Assembly (NCBI GenBank): GCA_025786725.1
Contig: JAHLTZ010000053.1
Location: 1-64,000, forward strand
DNA from: Syncephalis fuscata
Taxonomy: Eukaryota; Zoopagomycota; Zoopagomycetes; Zoopagales; Piptocephalidaceae
Direction: 5' to 3'
DNA: 64,000 bases
Part shown: positions 53,777-64,000 of the stretch, piece after piece
Layout of the letters: the number at the start of each line of letters is the position of its first letter
Position numbering within the stretch: position 1 is the stretch's first letter
Notes under the pieces: generated by a model
The model's input: only the letters and a program-made list of their open reading frames with translations
The model's database searches: none
Told to the model about the DNA's origin: nothing
Made by a program: the position numbers and the translations under genes

Positions 53777-56080
53777 TATAGTGGCTATTCACTATAACAT
53801 AACATACTATTATAATAAACAAGTTGTTTTTATTTACATGTCATTTAGTTTTACAAAAGCACTTTGAATATCTAACCATGTATTCTTCTCTCTCTATATA
53901 TACACATATATATATATATCATCTAGTATGTATCGACACGATAACCATACTAAATATAAACACGGCTATAACGTTGTTTAATACTGTGTGGGTATATCTG
54001 TCCTTGAAGTGATGAAACTCGCACAATGATTGACTCCTTGTTACTCCTACTGAATAAACGACCTTGATCACACTTTTCTACGTATTATTACTAAAATACT
54101 AAAATAAGTAGCAACTACTACCGATATACACACACACAGCAGTGAATGTGAGAGAACTCGAAAGATAAAAGATGGTCTTCATCATTCACACACGCCTGCA
54201 TCCAACGACAAATCCCTTATATTCCCACCCATAACATCCTCCTTTCCTTTTCTCAACCACTCCTGCTCTTTTCTCTTTTGTTCGCCCGGCCGCTTCATCT
54301 TTCCTCGTTCATCATTGCCTGCTACTCTTACTTTCGTTCATTTCTTTTCATCAGGACTTACTACTTACTACTACTTACTACTACTACTTACTACTACTAC
54401 TACTACTACTTACTACTTTGACATATTTCCACTTGGTTTGTTCGTTTGTGCGTTGTTCGTTTTAGCGCGTACTCCTCCAGTTTGCGACGTCTCTCTGTTG
54501 TAGTAACAACAACAACAGCAGCAATAACACGCCATACTAGCGTTTAGTACGCTCTAAAGCTTTCTCTCACTTTCACTTTCACTTTTTTGTTTAACTTGTG
54601 CGTTTTCGGTCACGCTCGCTCTTCATTATCATCTGAAGCAATTATACCGTTTGGTGTTTGCCACTTGTTTGTTTGTTTGTTTGTCTGTTTGCTCAACCGT
54701 TTATTTGTTTGTCTGTTTGTGTCCGCGTCCATTGACTCGGTCATAGCCTTGCCTTTACAGCTATTTGGATTGTCGTGTGATTGTTTGGTATAATAGTGTG
54801 CGTGTGTACCCTTATTATACTAGTATTACAACTTTGGTACACGCCAACTATTAATCCGATCTGCCTCCATTAGCACATCATTGCCATACTCTGCACGCAT
54901 ATACGCAGACACACGTCTCGATTATCACGCGCTCATCTGTTTTTTTTCATTTCACGCTGTGAACTTGACTAAACACACACACACACGCCCATCCACGCAC
55001 ACACTTACACACACATATATATATAACAACTGTGGCCGCTCATCTATCAATAACGGCACAACGATCCACACCTTTTCGGTTACTTTTGAAAAACGTATAC
55101 TTTGATCTTACTGATTACTGTATTGTGCTAGCACAGATCTCTGTTCATCAAACGCAACACTAAAAAATCACTATTATTACTGCTACTGCTACTACTATTA
55201 ACACTCCTACTATACTAGTACTACTATTCCTACATTTGCAACAACAACAACAACAACTATACTGACATTTGCGTGCACTTGCTTCTATTTGGCCTAAATT
55301 ATAACTATTGCCGTTATTAGTGTTATCCATTTATATAACACTACAGATTCGTCCACTTACAAGCAAGACTGCAAGTTTGGAATTGCACCTTCACTCGTTT
55401 CAACTTGTGTGTAGGTAAGCACGAGTAACTTGTTAATACATTTCAACATTGTCTAACTATTAATGTGCATTTATTACACTCGACGTGGATTTATTTCATA
55501 TTATAATTATTATTGATTGGCATTTGTGCTTTAATATTAGTTATCCATTCTTTATCGACGTGTATAGCTTGCCTTTCGTGCAGTTTTTTGTTGCTGTCAT
55601 TACTGCTATTGTCGGTTTATTCTCGTGTGCTTTTCGTTGCAGCAAATACTATTGCTCAGTATTATTTTAAAGGTATGTGCATTAATACTACTATTTAACG
55701 GTCTAGCTATATTAATAAGTCAATAGAGTAACTTGTGATACGAATTTGAACGTCTCCCTCCTTCCTGCCATAATCCGCTGTTATTAGTATTTGAATAACA
55801 TTGCCATTTGTGGTATTAAGCTTTGTGCTTTCTTTCTCGCATTCTTTCTTTTGCTAGACCTTGTTTCCACGCATATTACACCACGCATACTCGCGCACTT
55901 TCCAACTGATTTATTTACTACTACAAACCAACCATTTAAACGCCACCTTTACTACTTGTCCGCGCTCCGATTGCAACGCATTTGACCGGCCAATCTATTA
56001 ACTTGGTTCGATCGACCTTTGAATTTTTTCTGCACTTATACTTGTCTTTGCGCTAGTCGCTTATTTGTTTTTATTTTAAC
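53777..56080. other. gene-poor region upstream of the STRAP-like gene
   Basis: About 2.3 kb with no supported coding region. It is strongly pyrimidine-rich on the plus strand, with (CTA)n near 54357-54415, (TTTG)n near 54665-54720 and (CA)n near 54975-55015. GTAAGC and GTATGT donor-like sites at about 55415 and 55674 suggest a spliced 5' leader for the downstream gene, but I cannot fix its exons. Confidence 0.45.
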
Positions 56081-57795
56081 ATGATGCCCTACCGCCCACC
56101 ACAACGCCAACAATCCCCTGCTCGTCAGCGTACTCCTCCGCTTCGTCAGCCATCGCCAACGCATCAGCGTAACTCGAGCTATAGCCAGGCCACGAATAAC
56201 TCGGATCCATACGGCTCACCATCCAATAGCCGAAACCAAACCAGGCTGGTCCAACGATGGTACCAGGCCATCCAGGTGGCCAATTAACACAGGTAGCGGT
56301 GGTATTAAACAAATACCGCTTACCTGTTCTGGCCACACACGTCCGTTGTTCAGCTACAGTTTTCGCCAGTACTTGAAGATGGCAGCTATTTATTAATTAG
56401 CGCCTGTAAAGACGGCAATCCTATGCTGCGTATTGGTGCAACCGGCGATTGGATCGGAACATTCAAGGGCCATAAAGGTGCTGTGTGGTGTGCACGTCTT
56501 AATATGGATGCTTCACGTGCTGTTACCGCTTCAGCTGATTTCTCTGCTAAAGTATGGGATACATTCAGCGGTGAAGTACTGCATACATTCCAACACAAGC
56601 ATATAGTCCGTGCCGTCGACATTTCACCTGATGGCCGCTACGTTGTCAGCGGCGGTCACGAGAAAGTCGTGCGTATGTACGATCTATCATCGCCTGATGC
56701 TGCACCTCGTTTGGCTATGGGCCACGAAGCAACCATTAAAGGCATTGTTTGGGATCAATGGCATGGCGTGTTGATCACGCATGCCGAAGAACGTAGCGTT
56801 CGTATTTGGGATTTACGTACGCTGAAGCAGACCAACTTGCTTGAAACGCAAGAGCGCGTCACCTCGGTCGAATTATCGAGCGATGGTGCAGTCATTAGCG
56901 CTACAGCCGGCAAGGCGGTCTATTTCTGGGATGCAGATACCTACGAATTGGTCAAAACGATCAATATGACCTTCGAGGCTAGCTGTGTTACTCTACATCC
57001 TACACGGGCCAGATTTGTTGTTGGTTCCAGCTCGGATCTATGGGTTCGTGTCTACGATTTGGCATCTGGCCAAGAGCTAGAATTGTACAAAGGCCATCAC
57101 GGACCAGTGCACACCGTCAGCTACAGTCCCGATGGTGAGGTGTATGCAACGGGTTCGGAAGATGGTACAATTCGTTTGTGGCAAACCATTCCTGGTACCG
57201 AGTATGGTCTATGGCAAGCTCAGTACACGGACGAAGAAGCTGCGCACTAGCTGCATTGGCTGCCGATGAAGAAGAAGCTATGTTGGCTGCCGCTATTGCC
57301 GCCGAATTAAATGGCGCGCAACAACATTCACCACCACAGCAACATCAAGCTTTGTCACAAGGCTATAGTCCACAACAACACAGCAGCAGCACAACAACAC
57401 AGCAGCAGCAGCAGCAAGCGCAGCAGCTGTCACCACAACAGTTGCAACAGTTACAACAATTGCAACAGCAGGAGCAGCAATATCAACAGCAGCTCCAGCA
57501 ACAAATCCTCCAGCATTTGCAACAGCAACAACAGGGACTTGGCTCTGCTGGTCTAACAAGCAATTTCCCACCACAAATGCAATATTCACCACAGCCACAG
57601 CAGCAGCAGCAACAGCTCGCCTCAATGATGGCATCTGTTCAACCACAAGGATCGCCACCTCTGCAACAACAAGGCATGCCACGCACATCTGGTGCCTATG
57701 TCCCACCACATGCACAGCGTATAACAGGTCGACCTGGTAACCAAGCTGCCGCTGCTCCATACGGAGTTCCATCTGGTCTACTTGCTTTCCAATAA
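56081..57795 (+). CDS. STRAP: STRAP/Unrip-like WD40 protein with poly-Gln C-terminal extension (several frame breaks)
   Basis: WD40 repeats run from about 56310 to 57240 and follow STRAP (serine-threonine kinase receptor-associated protein): IPLTCSGHTRP, GDWIGTFKGHKGAVWCA, KVWDTFSGEVLHTFQHKHIV, ELYKGHHGPVHTVSYSPDG, GSEDGTIRLWQTIPGTEYGLW. Human STRAP binds the SMN complex. Upstream is a Pro/Gln/Ser-rich N-terminus from ATG 56081; downstream a Gln-rich tail of ~180 residues runs to the stop at 57795. With no introns, single -1 steps are needed near 56230-56240, 56290, 56343-56346 and 57240-57248. Four restored bases make the full span divisible by three (about 572 aa). The two central steps are well supported by conserved sequence; the two N-terminal ones are inferred. 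Confidence 0.75.
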
Positions 57796-58369
57796 AGCAT
57801 TGATTAGACGGCTATTTAGATGGTGGATAATTATTAGCAATTTAAACAAAACGTGCTACATCTCAAGTAGTTGTACACGAGGCATTATTGCTACTATTAT
57901 GCTGTGTAAGCATTTGCCTAGATTATTGTACCAGTTTAACTGGCACCATGTCCCCTCCACTCTGCTCGCTTTGCTTACATTGTCGGATCGCGACAATGTT
58001 TGATACCAACCATTGACCGATACCGTTTTAATTTGACGCCCATACAATCAATATCATTACTACATTTACTACTATGTTTATCCGCTTACATATGCACATT
58101 CATTACTGTTATTCTATCTCATGACGATGATCACGACGATGACGACGATGACGACTTGAATAATGGCCTGAATTCAACTCCATTGTGCTCAGCTGCCCTT
58201 TGTATCTAAGCATTTACGTTTTACGAGAGCCTTTGAATAGAATTGTTCTTGTTGATTTAACTTTGTTGTCTACATTCATGTTTATTACTGTGTAAAGTGT
58301 ACTAATTGTTTAAATGGTAAAATGGCACTAACCTATATATAAACTCTCTATTCTTCTACAATGCTATTA
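57796..58369. other. intergenic, 3' flank of the STRAP-like gene
   Basis: A (GAT/GAC)n run occurs near 58123-58155. No gene is recognised. Confidence 0.35.
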
Positions 58370-58600
58370 TTATATACTTGCATTACTGCATACCATTCTA
58401 TCATATAATGATGTACAGTAGTATAATTGTGCAATAGAAGTGATATATACATATGCATACTGGATAATAAATCTATGCTGATGAGTATTTTTATTCTTGA
58501 TGTCATTCACCACCTATAATCATCTTCAATAGATTTGAATGTTATTAAGTGCTAGTCATTTTACATTCAAATCACACTAAATGGTTAATAAATTGTTTAG
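58370..58600 (+). repeat. dispersed repeat fragment related to the 31.1-31.9 kb hairpin
   Basis: This shares ordered blocks with the right arm of the hairpin (GGATAATAAATCTATG, CATTCACCACC, ATCTTCAATAGATT, GAATGTTATTAA, CACACTAAATGG). It lies between two genes, as the other copies do. Confidence 0.5.
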
Positions 58601-58728
58601 TTTTTACAAAAAGAAAATATTATCTTTATTTAATAATAATTCACAGATGACTACAATTTTCATTAATAAATAATTATAAAACTTTATTTCCTAGTTTATA
58701 CGATTCATATACTATACACTAAGCAATC

Positions 58729-59943
58729 ATGCTGCGTAATGCAATAACTAGGTCGTGTGCCTATTCGGCAAGACAAAGCACTGTATTTCAGACGAGTATT
58801 TTACCCGCCATCTTTACCGAGCAGCGACGTCATGCAGGACATAGTAAATGGGCTAAAATCAAACGCACTAAAGGTGCTGCTGACATGAAGCGCGGCCTTG
58901 TCTTTTCTAAAATTAGTTTAGAGATCGTGTCGGCAATTCGGCGTAGGTATAGTACATAAGAAGTAGCTAGTGAGTGCTTATACTCGGTAAATAGATCAAG
59001 GACCTGATTCCAGCTTGAATTTGCGCTTAGCGGCAGCACTTAATAAAGCACGCGCTCATTCTTTACCCAAAGAAAATATTGATAAAGCCTTTAAGAAAGC
59101 AAGCTACTGCATAGACTGTATGACTACCAAACGGCTGACTAAAGCAAACTAGGCAACTAGCAAGGCACAGGGTGGCGCTGATGTTGAAGATGTTGCCTAT
59201 GAAGCATTTGGAACACATGGCGTGGCTCTTATTATGTTAGTAACTTGTAATGTGTTAATGTCAAATCTTTAATCATATATTTATTAGTGAAGCAGTAACA
59301 GACAATCGTACCCGAACAATCATGAAAATACGCTCTACATTAACTAAATTCAAGCAAGTATTGCCATAGTACCTATCAAACTGATCTAATACAAATAGTT
59401 TAGCGGTCAATTAACACCCGTAGCTTATTTATTTGAACGAAAAGGTAGATACACAGAATGCTATTTATTAACTACTAAACATTGCTATTGTGTTAGGTGT
59501 TGTACAGTTTAGTCCTGCTTCATCTTCGGTAGACGCTCATGTGGCAGAAAATGACGAGTCCAACGGACTTGACGATTCAGAATTAGATCAAGCGATGGAA
59601 GCAGCCATTGAAGCAGGGGCCGAAGATGTAGACGAGGTGTCACCCGGTCTACTAGAGGCAAGTAGCAGTCCAGGCTAAATGGATCGATTATATCTAATCT
59701 GCTTGCTATTTAGGCGTTTGTGCTGTATCCGAACTACAAGCAGTATCGCGCGCTCTGGCCAACTTGCCTGCCTACCAAATAGAAGCTGTAGAGCTGCGCT
59801 ATCAAGCTGAAACTCCAATCGATGAGCCGCAGGATCCAGAAGCGCGCGAAGCTCTAGGCAGAATGCTTGAAGATTTAGATTCGATTGAAGACGTTGTACG
59901 TCTCTATACCAATCTGCCAACCAACAGCTCGCTTCTGCCATGA
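58729..59943 (+). CDS. TACO1: TACO1/YebC-family mitochondrial translational activator
   Basis: Seven exons: 58729-58942, 59001-59098, 59165-59235, 59288-59353, 59404-59444, 59497-~59661 and 59714-59943. The N-terminus is an Arg/Ser-rich mitochondrial presequence, then the YebC signature AGHSKWAKIKRTKGAADMKR. KENIDKAFKK, YEAFGTHGVALIIEAVTDN, TPVAYLFERKGVVQF and the C-terminal EDLDSIEDVVRLYTNL follow. Family members (human TACO1, yeast Dpc29) help mitochondrial ribosomes translate respiratory-chain mRNAs. Introns after 59098 (GCAAGC) and 59353 (GCAAGT) use GC donors by frame. The exon 6 donor is uncertain: GCAAGT at 59655 is out of phase, so GTAGCA at 59662 was preferred. Confidence 0.85.
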
Positions 59944-60397
59944 TACCAAAGCAAGCTTGTAGTATCTGCATTTACAATAAACATTTACGCCCTTTAAGCA
60001 CTACCATGGCATTAAATCCGATTGTTTTGTCCGCCATTCGATTACTATAACCATTTTCTTTAAAATGGCAGTATAGAAATGTAATTTTTGAGTAAAATGT
60101 TTGTATATGTTTTAATGTGTTTGCATGGTGTCGACAAAATAACCAACCCATGTTTATTTATCGACTTTTGTAGCTCAACAACGGCGGCGGTCACATATGG
60201 AACAACACAGCGCTTTTTTACTTTTGGCCCTTTTCAGCGGCGGCCTGACCGACAAGTTGTCCCTTTTCTTTGCTTAGTTTCCTTACATCCAACGTCTTCA
60301 TTGACGCGTGCTGTCTTAGATCTTATCATCATCTCTTTCCAACCAGATTACCACATCGGCACTTGCCAGAGTAGTGAGTCGCCAACCAGCCAGTAGC

Positions 60398-61894
60398 ATG
60401 AGCGACAGCGTATCCGAGGGGCCTACGCTAAGAACCTCGTCAGGTCTTAAGATCCGTATAAAGCTTTCGGGCTTGTCGCGGCCAGGTTCCACGGTGGGTT
60501 CGCCTGAGTCGTCGCCAGTAGCTACGTTGGCCGGTTCCTCTACGTCCGGCGAAAATGGCCACAATATCGATATGTTAACAGCACTGCCATCACCAGCAGG
60601 CGCTGGTATATCAGGTGGATCAGATGATATGGCAGCTGGTGGGTTTAATGCTAGTGCACGAAAACGCCGAGCGCGTACTAGTGCCACTCCATCGGACAAT
60701 TCGCCACAACAGCCACAGAAACGACGACGACGTACAAAGAAGCAAATAGAGGCAGATCAGGCAGCTGAATTAGAGTGCGTAAATCGTAGTTGGGTATTGA
60801 TTTAAGCTAACTGTACAAATTGTTAGATCTGGTACTACAACACCATTAAAAATGGAGGCTATCAGCGCTGGAGACAATTATCCCCGTACCATGGTTACAT
60901 CTAATAGTAACAGTGGTAACGGTGCCAGTAATACTAACACTATTAGCGATTCACTAGGTGGGTATCGTTTGTTATTGTAGCTGTATTTATTTCGTTTTAA
61001 ATACATAAGCTAATGGCAACTGAATAGCTCGTACGGAACGAACTACTATGGCCTCAGCTGTATCGGCTCAGTTAAAGCAAGCAACGGTTGTAAATCGCAT
61101 TAGTTATACATCAGCCGAATACCGTGCAGCACGACCCCGTCATTGGACATGTCAGCCAGTTACAATACGCACACTTGGTGGTGGCAGTATTCAAATACAA
61201 TCATGGCATTCACGTAAGTATTTATTTATACTAATGTCAAATATCTAATAATAGACATTTAGGTGACAAATTAGCTATGAACCATGTTGTAAGACAGCCA
61301 ACCACTAATGCAGCATCGTCATCAACGACATCAACAGCCGCAGCAACGACAATACTAGCTCATGGTGATTCAAGTGGACATTGGGGTGAGTAGCACTGAT
61401 AATGTTATTCATAGATATTGGATACTAAGCTATTTATCAATTTAGATGACCTTAATATGATATCAGATAGTCAGGGTCGCCGACCAGGATTATATCGTGA
61501 AGACTCTGGCTTACTTGATGTAACAAACAATCCTACACCTAGTGATGAAGAGATGGCTTTTAGTGGCAACGGGATTCCACACGGTATGCCTATCGCTTCT
61601 AATGCAGGTCACAAAAAGGATAAGCCTTTTGCATGCAGCTATCCAGGTTGTACACGGGCATTTGGCGATCAACCTGGCCTGACACGGCATATTACCGTAT
61701 CTCATGGTGAACGGCCATATGTCTGTGAATATGAAGGATGCGACCGTCGATTCTACGATGCAGCTAAACTACGACGACATCATGGTGCACATGCTCGATT
61801 GGAAATACAGCGAAAGGATAAACTACCTGCCACTCCAGAATCTATACACGGTAAACGACCAAATCAAAAACCAGCTATTGAAACCAGTGGATAG
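60398..61894 (+). CDS. C2H2 zinc-finger protein (two fingers) with basic region
   Basis: Five exons join in frame to 421 aa: 60398-60774, 60827-60957, 61028-61213, 61263-61385, 61446-61894. The N-terminus is Ser/Gly-rich with a bipartite-looking basic cluster (ARKRRAR and QKRRRRTKKQIEADQ), likely a nuclear localisation signal. A conserved-looking central block (ISYTSAEYRAARPRHW, then VTIRTLGGGSIQIQSW) follows. The C-terminus holds two fingers: C-x4-C-x12-H-x4-H beginning FACSYPGCTRAF, and C-x4-C-x12-H-x3-H beginning YVCEYEGCDRRF. It is probably a nuclear DNA-binding or chromatin-complex protein; I cannot name the orthologue. The intron 1 donor (GTGCGT) was chosen by frame. Confidence 0.8.
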
Positions 61895-62193
61895 TAATAG
61901 TAATAACATCAATAATATTAATAATGCATGGTTATTAGATCAACAAAACTATTATTCATTTAAATGTCCTTTATGACTTTATTCCATTGTTTTTTTTGCT
62001 TTCATTTGCTTTTGTGCGTGCCTGTGTGTCGTTAATTTTCCAATAATAATAACAATAAATAAATGTTAATAATATAATTAGTGATTACCATTATTGTTAC
62101 CACCATTATTGTCGGATGATTGAATGACGTAGGACAGAAATCAACACTTGACAGTATCCAACTACTTATTCTATTCATCATCAGTAACTCATC
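61895..62193. other. short intergenic region, zinc-finger gene / AIP1
   Basis: AT-rich; a TAATAATAACAATAAATAAA stretch near 62043 suits polyadenylation of the upstream gene. Confidence 0.4.
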
Positions 62194-64000
62194 ATGTCGT
62201 TTACCAAGCGTAAGTTTTATATATATACATAGTTTTATTTACTTGAATGACCATGATAATATACATATATATATATACATATATAAATATATAGAAAAAG
62301 TATTTTCCGCTTTGCCAGCTACCGAGCGAGGACGAGCTGTTTTACTAGGCGGTGACCCCAAGGAAGGCCGACGAGTAGTCTATTGTAATGGCCGCACAAT
62401 TATTCTACGGGACTTGGCGGTAAGACGAGTATAATAGCGCTGTATATATATACATATATATAGTATTCATTTACAAATGTCTAACCACTATAAACAATAT
62501 AACCAACCAATATATAGGACCCGGTGCATCGGTGGAGTATGCTGGTCATTCTTTTACAACAACAACGGCTCGTATCTCTCCTACCGGCTATTATGTAGCA
62601 TCTTCAGGTATAATATTTATAATAGGCGTGGTTGCATCCATCTAATAAATACTAGATATACGAGGTACTGTTCGTATCTGGGATGCTACACAACCAGAAC
62701 AGATTTTAAAATCCGAATTCCATATTTTGGGCGGTAAAATTAATGATTTGTCCTGGGATGGCGATAGTCAGCGAATTATTGCTGTAGGCGAGGGTCGTGA
62801 ACGGTAATTATTATATATATTATATTGTATTATACACTTTAATGAGTCATTTATTTAATGATCCTAGATTTGGACATGCATTTACATTTGATTCAGGCAA
62901 TAGTGTTGGTGAAATTATCGGTCATAATAAACCGATTAATTCATGCCATATTCGATCAAATCGTCCTTATCGAGCAGTTACAGCTGGTGATGACAATATC
63001 GTCTGCTTCTTCCACGGACCACCATTCCGTTTCCAGTTCTCCATCAAGGATCATAGTCGATTTGTTAACTGTGTTCGATTCTCGCCTAATGGCGATCATT
63101 TTGCCAGTGTTAGCGCTGATACTAAGGTAGATCTATAGTGCGAAACAATCACAATGATACTAATAAGTATATTTAGATGTTTTTATATGACGGTAAATCG
63201 GGCGAGCGTGTTTCCGAAATGTCCAGCAGTACAAATGAAGGCGGCCACACTGGTGGTATTTACTCTCTAGCTTGGAGTCCAGATAGCACTCAAATATTGA
63301 CATCATCGGCTGATGGTAGCACTAAGATATGGGATGTTGCTACCGGCAAAGTTGCAACGTTAGTAGTTATTTATTAGATAGATGATGTACCTCATGTTTG
63401 TTTATTGGTGAATAGAACCTTCAAGTTTGCCGAACAAGCCAATGTTGGACACCAACAAGTCGGCAATCTTTGGCAAGGAGATCATTTGGTATCGTTATCA
63501 TTGTCGGGTGATTTGAACTGTCTTGATCCACGTGCACCTGAAAAGCCATCACGTATCGTCAATGTAAATATTATAAACTGGCATGACTAATATTAGATAG
63601 ATGCTAAGCTTTACATATATGTATATATAGGGACATCAATGTGCTATTACAGGTTTGGCTGTTCAAGGAGAAAAGACCATGTGGTCGTCTAGTTATGACG
63701 GTAGAGTCTATATCCTTTATCTGTATACATTATAGCCATTTGTATGATGATTAGCATCTAACATAATAATAACCTTGACTTTTTGCTACGCCAGTGGGAT
63801 GTATCGACGGGAGAGACATCGATTATTGCCAATGATAAACCTATATCGTCAACCATTGGATTGGTACGTGATCCAACAGTTGATCGTATTTATACAACTG
63901 GATTAGATGAGCAGCTACGAGCAATTCCTAATGGTAGCCAGTCGTTTGCGTAAGTATTTGGCTGGTTATGATACATCAGAGTAGTAATACAGATAATATT
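62194..64000 (+). CDS. AIP1: actin-interacting protein 1 (WDR1), 5' part, runs off the window
   Basis: Nine exons are visible: 62194-62209, 62295-62419, 62518-62607, 62656-62803, 62868-63126, 63177-63358, 63416-63563, 63631-~63702 and 63795-63949. The gene continues past 64000. AIP1 binds cofilin-decorated actin filaments and promotes their disassembly; it is a double seven-bladed WD40 propeller. Matches: [24 protein letters not shown], [73 protein letters not shown] and [19 protein letters not shown]. The exon 2/3 junction is one base short in frame (GCGGTAAGA donor), another possible missing G. The exon 8 donor is weak (GTCTAT). Confidence 0.88.

Overview
This is nuclear DNA from a fungus, most likely an early-diverging one (a Zoopagomycota-type lineage would fit, but I cannot fix it further). 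The genes have many short GT-AG introns with a GTAAGT or GTATGT donor and a TACTAAC-like branch site close to the acceptor. Intergenic DNA is AT-rich. Recognisable orthologues include KEX1, SEC66, IDH2, ARP6, STRAP, AIP1 and TACO1. Nearly all coding regions are spliced, so I rebuilt exon structures by hand from splice signals, frame and protein family.

Layout. 1-2 kb: relic of a Fanzor-like (eukaryotic TnpB-like) element. 2.0-10.8 kb: two tandem paralogues with histone-fold-like N-termini and long Ser-rich tails. 11.3-11.9 kb: second Fanzor-like relic. 12.4-19.8 kb: four seven-transmembrane receptor-like genes (A+, B- frameshifted, C-, D+); A and C are the arms of a perfect ~1.28-kb inverted repeat. 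20.9-31 kb: SEC66 (-), a KEX1-type carboxypeptidase (+, 18 exons), a 7TM-RGS regulator (-), alanine aminotransferase (+). 31.1-31.9 kb: hairpin repeat. 32.5-35.9 kb: large BTB-domain protein (-). 39.5-47.05 kb: two near-identical TIR elements with Fanzor-like remains, bracketing the most remarkable locus. 47.7-64 kb: IDH2 (+), an LRR protein (-), ARP6 (+), STRAP-like WD40 protein with a poly-Q tail (+), TACO1/YebC (+), a C2H2 zinc-finger protein (+), and AIP1 (+, running off the end).

The standout is at 42121-44780: a TATA-driven gene whose first exon encodes a signal peptide and a dibasic (Kex2-type) site. It is followed by 31 microexons, thirty of exactly 3 nt and one of 6 nt, separated by introns of about 80 bp. 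Every intron falls in phase 1, so almost every codon of the mature peptide is split by an intron. The spliced product is a 64-residue secreted precursor with six cysteines, and its stop codon is formed across the last splice junction. I know of no described gene with this architecture.

Two genome-wide themes recur. GC-AG introns with a GCAAG donor are common (six supported). Several genes (histone-fold 1, 7TM copy B, alanine aminotransferase, BTB, STRAP) need a single -1 frame correction at each break, always the same sign. That points to one-base deletions in the sequence, or to real lesions.
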